The translations under genes were made by a program, and so were the position numbers. This document shows, piece after piece, positions 35,136 through 42,201 of a stretch of 47,190 bases of DNA (the stretch's first letter is position 1; every line of letters begins with the position of its first letter). Source of the DNA: an uncultured Lachnospiraceae bacterium. Its GTDB lineage: Bacteria; Bacillota; Clostridia; Lachnospirales; Lachnospiraceae. The stretch is taken from positions 1 through 47,190 of the forward strand of contig CAJUHN010000003.1 in assembly GCA_910585935.1 (NCBI GenBank), written 5' to 3'. Below the pieces are notes generated by a model that worked only from the letters and a program-made list of their open reading frames with translations, was not told where the DNA came from and ran no database searches.

Positions 35136-35276
35136 GGTAAGGAAGTATTCTAAAAGAGGTTCTTTGGAAGATATTAGTGCTTAATGAGCAGTTTGGCAAA
35201 AAGTGGGACTGCGAATTTAGTATTATGTAGTCTTACACAGAGTGAAAGTGTGACTTCGTTGGAATACTTCCTTGTT
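35136..35276 (-). repeat. decayed dispersed element, copy 8 (core -, flanks as in + copies)
   Basis: GGTAAGGAAGTATTC...GGAATACTTCCTTG still pairs. The core has many C-to-T and G-to-A changes (GAGTGAAAGTGTGAC for GAGCGAAAGCGCGGC). The left flank TTTCCGCTTAAGG matches the left flanks of + copies, and the right flank (AGTTAGTTTGTAT) matches their right flanks. The core therefore appears inverted within its own flanks. Confidence 0.8.
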
Positions 35277-35401
35277 TTTTAGTTAGTTTGTATGATAGGC
35301 TAGATTATGATATTCCCTTTTTGGATTTGTATTCCTACTGAAAGTATCTTATTATTATACTGTAAATTAGAATTTTTTGAGTTGAAGTTGGAGTGAAAAA
35401 T

Positions 35402-35938
35402 GTGAATATGAAAAAAGTATCATGTGATTTATTTTGGTTTGAAAATGAATTAATAAAAAGGTGTGAGATATCTAAAAAATGTTTCCATAAAGTCAGAAGT
35501 ACCCAGTGGAAAAATATATATAAAATAATTACAGAGAAATATGCTGATAAGACAAAAACATGGAAAAATGGATTGCATTGGGCGAATACAGATGGTTATA
35601 GTCCTAAGAGCATGAAAAAATTTTTAGGGTGCTATTTGGTTAATTATTTAACATGGTTTCAACTGCTACCTCAAATTATATCTGACGATTATATGGTTTA
35701 TTTTTTAATTGATAAAGGCGGCGATTGGCATTTGGGGGAACAATTTTGGATTTTTGAGAGTTGTATACCTGAATTAATAAAGATACTCGATTTGTTAAAC
35801 AGAACAGCTTTTCTGGATATTGGCTGGTCAGACTATTATATTGTTTCAAAAAAATTTCAATGGATTATTGGTTTTAATCATCATGATATAATTTCGTGTG
35901 TTGGAGAAGGATTAAATCTTAATTGTTTAAAAAAATAG
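35402..35938 (+). CDS. hypothetical protein
   Basis: A protein of about 178 residues that I do not recognise. The frame opens at GTG 35393, but GGAG (35390-35393) overlaps it. GTG 35402 (spacing 8) or ATG 35408 is more likely. The sequence is rich in Trp, Tyr and Lys (STQWKNIYKIITEKY, TWFQLLPQII, GGDWHLGEQFWIFESCIPELIKIL) and ends in GEGLNLNCLKK, with no membrane segment or signal peptide. Small, aromatic-rich, single proteins of this type in Firmicutes are often immunity-like partners of secreted toxins, but no toxin is beside it, so this is only a thought. Confidence 0.6.
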   Translation: MNMKKVSCDLFWFENELIKRCEISKKCFHKVRSTQWKNIYKIITEKYADKTKTWKNGLHWANTDGYSPKSMKKFLGCYLVNYLTWFQLLPQIISDDYMVYFLIDKGGDWHLGEQFWIFESCIPELIKILDLLNRTAFLDIGWSDYYIVSKKFQWIIGFNHHDIISCVGEGLNLNCLKK

Positions 35939-36073
35939 GTAATATTAAGAAAAGGATAGCAGAATATTTTTCCGAAAAGGGACTAATATTATTAAAAATT
36001 AGAAATATAGAAATGAAAATAAAGAGTTTATATAAAAATATAAGGTAAAAATTTAACGAAGGGAGAAATGGAA

Positions 36074-36523
36074 ATGGGACATTGCATAAGAGCTATTATT
36101 GGAACATACCAATCCATTCAAAAACTGGCAAATGACTGGGTTTATGCAAAAGAGATCGAATTGCCACAGGGGTATGGCATGATATTTTTGACAGATGAAC
36201 TTTTGGATGACATTACAGAATTATATGATGTTCCTGATGATTTTTGTTATTCTGAACTTGATTATTTTACCATAGCGACTGATCAACTTCTACAACAGTA
36301 TACCTTTCACACGAAACTAGCTTATGTGGAAACCGATTATTTCGGCGGTATAGGAACACAGGGAGGTGTACTTTATGAAAACGGGCGAATCCGTATTGCA
36401 CCACATAGCGGTGATGGAACAATCAACCTTTTATTAAGAGAACTCGGCGTCAAGTGCTTAGCTAATAAAGATGAATTTGACAGTTTAAACTTGGGAAATT
36501 ATCGTCATATGACGGAGTATTAA
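36074..36523 (+). CDS. hypothetical protein
   Basis: A 149-residue acidic protein starting at ATG 36074 (GGGAGA 7 bases upstream) rather than the in-frame ATG 36068. It begins MGHCIRAIIGTYQSIQKLA and has DYFGGIGTQGGVLYENGRI near residues 93-111. I do not recognise a family. Codon usage is more GC-rich than in the gene before it (CTCGGCGTCAAGTGC near its end), suggesting a separate origin. It lies with the previous orphan gene in an accessory-looking patch between the PocR gene and the zinc transporter. Confidence 0.65.
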   Translation: MGHCIRAIIGTYQSIQKLANDWVYAKEIELPQGYGMIFLTDELLDDITELYDVPDDFCYSELDYFTIATDQLLQQYTFHTKLAYVETDYFGGIGTQGGVLYENGRIRIAPHSGDGTINLLLRELGVKCLANKDEFDSLNLGNYRHMTEY

Positions 36524-36657
36524 GTGACTTTAACACAAATAATAAGGCAAAAATCATGATAAATTTCACAAAGCGTTCTTTGATAAGAGAAATTTCCTAT
36601 TTTTTATATTTCAATAAAGAGCTTGAAAAATAGAAAAAATTAGAAAATTGTAATTTA

Positions 36658-36695
36658 GCGGGATAATTGTCCAGAATGGACGGTTGCCCGTTTTT
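36658..36695 (+). terminator. terminator-like hairpin
   Basis: CGGG (36659-36662) pairs with CCCG (36687-36690) around an inner GTCC/GGAC stem, followed by TTTTT. It could end transcription from the orphan gene upstream, or form part of the structured region that follows. Confidence 0.5.
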
Positions 36696-36702
36696 ATATT
36701 TT

Positions 36703-36823
36703 AACCTCATCAAGGAAGTCCCCCGCTTCTAAGCCGCCAAGGCGAAAGCGGTGGGTTGGGACTTCCTTGTTTCCGTGGGAGTGCAGACTCCCACGGAAAA
36801 GCTGCGATAGCAGCTATGAGGTT
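36703..36823 (+). ncRNA. multi-branched structured RNA candidate
   Basis: The folding is closed by AACCTCAT (36703-36710) and ATGAGGTT (36816-36823). Inside are three arms: CAAGGAAGTCCC with GGGACTTCCTTG, which encloses CCGCTT/AAGCGG and GCC/GGC; CCGTGGGAGT with ACTCCCACGG around a GCAG loop; and AGCTGC with GCAGCT. All stems are perfect. GC content is far above the flanks. The segment AAGTCCCCCGCTTCTAA with GAAAGCGGTGGGTTGGG resembles what I recall of IS200/IS605 tnpB 3' ends (omega-RNA region), but no tnpB is present. An independent RNA is the other choice. Confidence 0.55.
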
Positions 36824-36907
36824 ATGAGCAAGTAGCGAAGCGGATTGCGAATATCCGATTTGACTGGAGAGTTTAGAAAAAAGGTGTTATTTCTCTTGAA
36901 CTGGGAT

Positions 36908-36952
36908 AAACTAGCAGAGAGATGGGGTTCCCCATCCCTCTGCGGAAACTTT
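36908..36952. repeat. short hairpin bearing the outer flanks of the dispersed element
   Basis: GCAGAGAGATGGGG (36914-36927) and CCCCATCCCTCTGC (36930-36943) form a near-perfect hairpin with a TT loop. The flanks AAACTAGC on the left and GCGGAAACTTT on the right match those of reverse copies 4 and 10 (AAACTAGCG..., ...AGCGGAACTTT). It looks like the same frame with a different core. TTAGCGAAGGTATTCTA just after it may be another fragment. Confidence 0.5.
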
Positions 36953-37046
36953 AGCGAAGGTATTCTATAAAAAAATAGACATTTTTTGATCATTTGTTGA
37001 TTTTTTAGAGAATAATAATTTTGTTGAGATATAAAAATAAAATATC

Positions 37047-37100
37047 TTGACATATGTTTTATTCTAGTATAGGATTAAAAATAATATGAAATTGAATTTC
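37047..37100 (+). promoter_or_regulatory. promoter and palindrome upstream of the zinc transporter
   Basis: TTGACA (37047-37052) and TAGGAT (37070-37075) are 17 bases apart. The palindrome GAAATTGAATTTC (37088-37100) lies just downstream of the expected start and could be a Zur/Fur-type operator. Confidence 0.5.
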
Positions 37101-37200
37101 AAATTATATTTTGATTGTTGATAGAAATGTTAGACTATCAGATATTTTATAGAATGAAATAAAGAATATATAGTAAATATTGTAAAAAAAGGAGATAATT

Positions 37201-38184
37201 ATGTTCTGGAAACGGTGGGGGAATTGGAAAAAGAGGAGATATATTTTAGGTGTTTTACTGATTAGTTTGATGATTACTGGATGTGCTGAAAGAACGAATC
37301 GGTATCAGAATTTGGATTCAGAAAAGATTACAATCATTGCAACTTTATTTCCACAGTATGATTTTGCGAGAGAGATTGCGAAAGATTATGCAAATGTTAT
37401 TTTATTATTGCCACCGGGTATGGAAAGTCATTCTTTTGATCCCTCTCCGGCTGATATTATTGCAATAGGAAATTCGGATGTATTTTTGTATACAGGAGCT
37501 TATATGGAAGCTTGGGCAGAAGATATCATTTCTGGCATTCATACAAAGAAAGTTCATGTGAAGGATGTTTCTGAGCATATTACGTTGGTGAAGGAAGAGG
37601 AGATAGAACAGGAGCATGAGGCAGAACATGGGCATGTCTATCAAGAGCATGAACATGAGTATGATCCTCATATTTGGACAAATCCAGTTTATGCAATGAC
37701 TATGGTGGAAAATATAAAGGAGGCTTTAATAGAAGCAGATCCAGAACATAAAGAGGGATATGAGAAAAATGCAGATATTTATTTAAAAAAGTTACAGGAA
37801 TTAGATAGTACATTTCGAGAAATCGTTGAGAATGGAAAGAGAACAGAGATTTTTTTTGGCGGACGCTTTGCAATGTATTATTTTGCCAGAGAATATGGAT
37901 TGTCTTATGAAGCAGCTTATGATTCTTGTTCTTCTGAAACAGAACCGAGTGCAAAGGCAGTGGCTCATATAGTGGATGAGATGAGAGAAAAGCAAATACC
38001 AGTAATTTTTTATGAAGAATTAGTAAATCCAAAAATAGCTAAAACAATTTCACAGGAAACAGAAAGTGAAATGTTATTATTACATTCTTGTCATAATGTC
38101 ACAAAAGATGAATTAGAAGAGGGAGTGAGTTATTTACAGTTGATGTGGAAGAATGTGGAGAATTTAAAAAGGGCTTTAGAATAA
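37201..38184 (+). CDS. zinc-binding lipoprotein of an ABC uptake system
   Basis: This 327-residue protein of the ZnuA/AdcA type begins with a basic stretch and a lipobox ending LMITGC (lipidated Cys28), so it is anchored to the outer face of the membrane. It has the cluster A-1 features IATLFPQYDFAREIAKDYANVILLLPPGMESHSFDPSP, a histidine-rich loop (HEAEHGHVYQEHEHEYDPHIW, about residues 138-160), and FFGGRFAMYYFAREYGL. The His-rich loop favours zinc over manganese. It starts behind AAAGGAGA and leads the operon with the ATPase and permease. Confidence 0.9.
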   Translation: MFWKRWGNWKKRRYILGVLLISLMITGCAERTNRYQNLDSEKITIIATLFPQYDFAREIAKDYANVILLLPPGMESHSFDPSPADIIAIGNSDVFLYTGAYMEAWAEDIISGIHTKKVHVKDVSEHITLVKEEEIEQEHEAEHGHVYQEHEHEYDPHIWTNPVYAMTMVENIKEALIEADPEHKEGYEKNADIYLKKLQELDSTFREIVENGKRTEIFFGGRFAMYYFAREYGLSYEAAYDSCSSETEPSAKAVAHIVDEMREKQIPVIFYEELVNPKIAKTISQETESEMLLLHSCHNVTKDELEEGVSYLQLMWKNVENLKRALE

Positions 38185-38277
38185 GGGGAAAGGTGAGGAA
38201 AGTTAGAAAGATTAGTATTGATATGGAGTTTGGAGTTTCGCAATTATCTATATTATATATAAGGAAGGAGGAAAAAA

Positions 38278-38988
38278 ATGGGGATTCAATTATCTTGTGA
38301 AAATATAACGATTGCTTATGAAAAAACCATTGTGGTGAAAAATATTAGCTTTCAGATAGAACAGGGAGATTATATGTGCATTTTAGGAGAAAATGGAGCA
38401 GGAAAAAGCACATTGTTAAAAGGAATTTTAGGGTTAGTTCCTCTGGTAGATGGAACAGTTTTATTAGAGGGAGATATGAAAAAGATAAATATAGGATATT
38501 TGCCGCAGCAGACGCAGATTCAAAAAGATTTTCCTGCTTCTGTCTATGAGGTGGTTCTGTCAGGATGCCTAAATCAAAAAGGAAAAAGTTTTTTTTATCA
38601 TGCGAAAGAGAAAGAAAGAGCAGAGTATAATCTGAAGCGGTTGGGAATAGAAGGGTTAAAGAAGAAGTCTTATCGGAATCTTTCAGGAGGACAACAGCAG
38701 AGGGTTTTATTAGCGAGGGCTTTATGTGCAACAGATAAGATTATTTTTTTAGATGAGCCTATCAGTGGGTTAGACCCTGTAGTAACAACAGAGTTTTATC
38801 AATTAATTGAGAGAATTAATAGAGAAGATAATATTTCTGTGGTGATGATTTCTCATGACATTAGTACAGCTTTGAAATCGGCAGATAAGATCCTTCATAT
38901 AAAAAAAGAAGAAGCTTTTTTTGGAACGAAGGCAGAATATTTGAAGTCTGATTTTGGAAGAGAATTTATTCAAAATATAGAGAAATAA
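38278..38988 (+). CDS. zinc ABC transporter ATPase
   Basis: This 236-residue ATPase has Walker A GENGAGKST, the signature LSGGQQQRVLLARAL and Walker B IIFLDEPISGLDP, followed by the switch His in MISHDIS. Its length and sequence match ZnuC/AdcC. It begins 93 bases after the lipoprotein gene behind GGAAGGAGG and ends 41 bases before the permease gene. The ATPase drives metal import through the permease. Confidence 0.9.
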   Translation: MGIQLSCENITIAYEKTIVVKNISFQIEQGDYMCILGENGAGKSTLLKGILGLVPLVDGTVLLEGDMKKINIGYLPQQTQIQKDFPASVYEVVLSGCLNQKGKSFFYHAKEKERAEYNLKRLGIEGLKKKSYRNLSGGQQQRVLLARALCATDKIIFLDEPISGLDPVVTTEFYQLIERINREDNISVVMISHDISTALKSADKILHIKKEEAFFGTKAEYLKSDFGREFIQNIEK

Positions 38989-39029
38989 AGATGTGAATTT
39001 ATCTAGATTTATAGGGTAGGAGAGAAAAA

Positions 39030-39848
39030 ATGGGATTATTAAAAGAAATATTTTCTTATGGTTTTATGACAAGAGCGTTTATTGTAGGGGGGTTAGTAGC
39101 ACTCTGTGCTTCCTTATTAGGAGTGATTTTAGTACTGAAACGGTATTCCATGATAGGAGATGGATTATCTCATGTTGGATTTGGGGCATTATCAATCGCA
39201 ATGGTGATGAATGTAGCTCCTCTTTCTATCGCTGTTCCCGTTGTAGTGGCAGCAGCTTTTTTCTTACTCCGTATTAGCGAAAATGGAAAGATGAAAGGAG
39301 ATGCCGCGATTGGTATTATTTCAAGCAGTGCTATCGCACTAGGCGTTACAATTACAGCATTGTCTAGCGGAATGAATGCAGATGTTTATAGTTATATGTT
39401 TGGAAGTGTATTATCTATGGGAAGGGAAGATGTGATATTAAGTGTTATTCTCTCTATAGTAGTGTTGACTATTTTCTGCTTGTTTTATGATAAAATATTT
39501 GCGATCACTTTTGATGAGGCATTTGCAAAGGCGACAGGTACAAAAGTAGACTTTTATAATATGTTATTGGCATTTTTGACGGCGATTACGATTGTAGTAG
39601 GTATGAGGATTATGGGAACAATGTTAATTTCTGGATTAATTATTTTTCCAGCATTGAGTTCTATGAGAATTTTTCGCAGTTTTAAAAGTGTTATGTTAAG
39701 TGCAGCAATAATTTCGGTATGTTGTTTTTTTATTGGTATCATCATTTCTTATGCTTGGGCAATACCAACAGGTGCAAGTATTGTGTTGTCTAATTTGGGA
39801 ATATTTCTTATTTTTGTTTTATTGGGAAAGATATTAGGCAGGGATTAA
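39030..39848 (+). CDS. zinc ABC transporter permease
   Basis: This 272-residue membrane protein has about eight hydrophobic segments and the ABC-3 family features: YGFMTRAFIVGGLVALCASLLG at the start, SMIGDGLSHVGFGALS, DEAFAKATG and MRIMGTMLISGLIIFPALSS near the ATPase contact. It belongs to the ZnuB/AdcB group and completes the operon. Regulation by zinc is likely through the palindrome near 37088. Confidence 0.9.
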   Translation: MGLLKEIFSYGFMTRAFIVGGLVALCASLLGVILVLKRYSMIGDGLSHVGFGALSIAMVMNVAPLSIAVPVVVAAAFFLLRISENGKMKGDAAIGIISSSAIALGVTITALSSGMNADVYSYMFGSVLSMGREDVILSVILSIVVLTIFCLFYDKIFAITFDEAFAKATGTKVDFYNMLLAFLTAITIVVGMRIMGTMLISGLIIFPALSSMRIFRSFKSVMLSAAIISVCCFFIGIIISYAWAIPTGASIVLSNLGIFLIFVLLGKILGRD

Positions 39849-39970
39849 AAGTTAAGAGAAAATAAATAGAGAAGGAATGAAAATATTCTATGGAAAAGAG
39901 GAACAAAATAGATTAAAATAAAAGAGTATTCAAAATAAAAAGATAAAAAGCAGAAAGGAGAATTAGAAAG

Positions 39971-41095
39971 ATGGAATATAGAAAAATGGACAAGCTCGGA
40001 ATTTCTACTTCTTTGCTGGGATTTGGCTGTATGCGTTTTCCTACTTTAGAAAATGGAAAGATTGATGAAGTAGAAGCGGAGAAGATGATTGATAAGGCGA
40101 TTTCAGAGGGGGTAAATTATATAGATACGGCATATCCCTATCATAATGGAGAAAGTGAGCCGTTTGTGGGAAGAGTATTAAAAAAGTATGACCGAAAGAG
40201 CTTTTATTTAGCAACTAAGTTGCCGCTTTGGAAAGTAAATTCATTAGAAGATGCAAAAAAAACATTTGAAGAGCAGAGAGAGCGGCTTCAAGTGGATCAT
40301 GTGGATTTTTATTTATTACATGCTCTCAATAAGGCACATTGGAAAAAAAGCGTGGATTTAGGAATTGTTTCTTATTGTGAGGAGTTACAAAGACAGGGAA
40401 AAATAAAATATTTTGGTTTTTCTTTTCATGATTCTTATCCTGTATTTGAGGAAATACTGACGTATCGGAATTGGGATTTTTGCCAGATTCAGTATAATTA
40501 TATGGATACTCAGATTCAGGCTGGAGATAAGGGATATATATTAGCTGAAAAATTGGGTATTCCTATTGTAGTGATGGAACCAATAAAAGGCGGATCTTTG
40601 GCGAGTTTGCCGGAAGATGTTGAGAAAATTTTTAGAGAGAAAAGAAAAGAGGACAGTATAGCTTCATGGGCGCTTCGTTGGGTTGGTACACATAGTAATG
40701 TAAAGGTGATTTTAAGCGGAATGTCTACTTATGAGCAAGTTTTGAATAATTTGGAAACTTTTAAAAACTTTCAGATACTAGATGAAGAGGAACAGAAGTT
40801 AGTAGAAAAAGTGGCAGCGACAATACGAAGTCGAGTAAAAAATGGGTGTACAGCATGTCAGTATTGTATGCCATGTCCATTTGGAGTAGATATTCCTAGG
40901 AGCTTTGCTATATGGAATGAAGAAGCGATGTATGGGAACAAAGAAGCTGCAAAATGGAGATATTTCCAACAAACAGATGAGAGTAAAAGAGCAGATAAGT
41001 GTCAGAAATGTGGGGCATGTGAACAAAAATGTCCACAGGGAATACATATTAGAGATGATTTAGAACAATTAGAGAGAGAGATTCATTCATGGTAA
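39971..41095 (+). CDS. aldo/keto reductase fused to a 4Fe-4S domain
   Basis: The first 270 residues are an aldo/keto reductase barrel: GFGCMRFPTL, the catalytic Asp-Tyr of INYIDTAYPYHNGESE, FYLATKLPLW and DFYLLHALNKAHW. The C-terminus is a bacterial ferredoxin with two clusters, C293-C296-C299-C302 (CTACQYCMPCPFGVDIP) and C344-C347-C350-C354 (CQKCGACEQKCPQG). Such fusions are common in Clostridia and are thought to use electrons from ferredoxin or pass them on; the substrate is unknown. AAAGGAGAA precedes the start. The gene stands alone between the zinc operon and copy 9 of the repeat. Confidence 0.92.
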   Translation: MEYRKMDKLGISTSLLGFGCMRFPTLENGKIDEVEAEKMIDKAISEGVNYIDTAYPYHNGESEPFVGRVLKKYDRKSFYLATKLPLWKVNSLEDAKKTFEEQRERLQVDHVDFYLLHALNKAHWKKSVDLGIVSYCEELQRQGKIKYFGFSFHDSYPVFEEILTYRNWDFCQIQYNYMDTQIQAGDKGYILAEKLGIPIVVMEPIKGGSLASLPEDVEKIFREKRKEDSIASWALRWVGTHSNVKVILSGMSTYEQVLNNLETFKNFQILDEEEQKLVEKVAATIRSRVKNGCTACQYCMPCPFGVDIPRSFAIWNEEAMYGNKEAAKWRYFQQTDESKRADKCQKCGACEQKCPQGIHIRDDLEQLEREIHSW

Positions 41096-41162
41096 TATTT
41101 GTATAGGTAGATATAGATATGTCAATTTTAGTTAGTCTAAGTTAACATGAAAGTTCCGCTAC

Positions 41163-41297
41163 GGCAAGGAAGTATTCCAGCGAAGCCGCGCTTTCGCTCC
41201 GTTCCAGACGTAATGGTACTAAATTCGCAGCTTCTTACGAAACTGCTCATTAACGGGCAAGCGTCTTCCAAGGGGCTTCTTATGGAATACTTCCTTG
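41163..41297 (+). repeat. dispersed palindromic element, copy 9 (core +)
   Basis: GGCAAGGAAGTATTCC ... GGAATACTTCCTTGTC. The left flank is AAGTTCCGCTACGG; the right flank TTCGCTAGGTTATTGG runs on to GAAAAGTGAAGTTCATGATAAC (about 41352). The apical part is GCAG...CTGC. Confidence 0.9.
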
Positions 41298-41385
41298 TCT
41301 TCGCTAGGTTATTGGCTTTTTTAATTTGTGAAAAGTGAAGTTCATGATAACAAATATTGTTATTGTGTAGCTGAAGATAATTAAA

Positions 41386-41430
41386 AAAAGATAACACCAT
41401 ATCATATATAAAAATATGGTGTTATCTTTT
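41386..41430 (+). terminator. bidirectional terminator
   Basis: AAAAGATAACACCATA (41386-41401) and TATGGTGTTATCTTTT (41415-41430) form a perfect 16-bp stem with T-runs on both strands. Confidence 0.88.
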
Positions 41431-41795
41431 GGTTCACAATAAGCCAATGTTTGAAGCACATGGCATTTATTGTGGTAAATAAAGTTTTATCAGCAGTTTT
41501 TTATATGTTGCAAATAAACTCATATAAACTATCATGGAAATATTATAGTAGCTATCCTCCTAATATTTATTGTAAGGGTATATTAGTTATGTATGAGAAT
41601 AAATCTGCAAATCTATAGCACAACTATATTATAACATATTTATAATCAATATATCATAGTATATGAATGGAAAAAATGGATATTTTTGTGAAATGTCTTA
41701 AGTTCTTCTATTTATATTTTGAAGATGAAGTGGAAAGAATAACTTTGAAATATAAAAAATATTTTAGAAAGAGCCATAAAAAATTATGGTAGTAT
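41431..41795. other. A/T-rich gap without a recognisable gene
   Basis: I see no protein frame with a ribosome site and no stable RNA. The stretch 41640-41700 is rich in TATA-like words and may hold the promoter of the small gene at 41806. Confidence 0.4.
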
Positions 41796-41805
41796 GGAGG
41801 TAGAT

Positions 41806-41955
41806 ATGTCATATATAGCACCACAAATGAAGGAAAAATTTGAAACACTTTCTGCAAACCTAAAAAATGATATTCTAAAAAGAGATGTTCAAATTAATAC
41901 AATGCAGGATTTAATTCGTGTATTAGAAGAAATAGTAGCAGAAGGGGAAAAATAG
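41806..41955 (+). CDS. 49-residue helical protein
   Basis: ATG 41806 is preceded by GGAGGT (41796-41801), an almost ideal ribosome site. The product MSYIAPQMKEKFETLSAN... continues with NDILKRDVQINTMQDLIRVLEEIVAEGEK and is fully helical and acidic at the end. Short proteins of this type recur in Lachnospiraceae genomes; some are labelled chaperone-like without evidence, and I know of no function. It sits alone between copies 9 and 10 of the dispersed element. Confidence 0.75.
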   Translation: MSYIAPQMKEKFETLSANLKNDILKRDVQINTMQDLIRVLEEIVAEGEK

Positions 41956-42008
41956 TTATAGTGAAACTCATTTTTCACAGAATTAGAAAAGGACTATAAA
42001 CTAGCGAA

Positions 42009-42144
42009 GGCAAGGAAGTATTCCATAAGAAGCCCCTTGGAAGACGTTGGCACTTAATGAGCAGCCCTGATAAGGGTTGCGAATTTAGTACCGCTACGTC
42101 TGGAACGGAGCGAAAGCGCGGCTTCGTTGGAATACTTCCTTGCC
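42009..42144 (-). repeat. dispersed palindromic element, copy 10 (core -)
   Basis: GGCAAGGAAGTATTCC ... GGAATACTTCCTTGCC, perfectly paired. The left flank is ATAAACTAGCGAA and the right flank GTAGCGGAACTTTTA. The apical part is GCAGCCCT/AAGGGTTGC. It lies between the 49-residue gene and the 3' end of the surface protein gene. Confidence 0.9.
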
Positions 42145-42201
42145 GTAGCGGAACTTTTACCTTAAATTAAACGAAACAGTAAAGAAAAAGATTTCATAGA
42201 A

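Noticed and set aside
37405..38032. Minus-strand open frames inside the zinc lipoprotein gene
   Set aside because: No ribosome sites and they lie opposite a gene with lipobox and His-rich loop.
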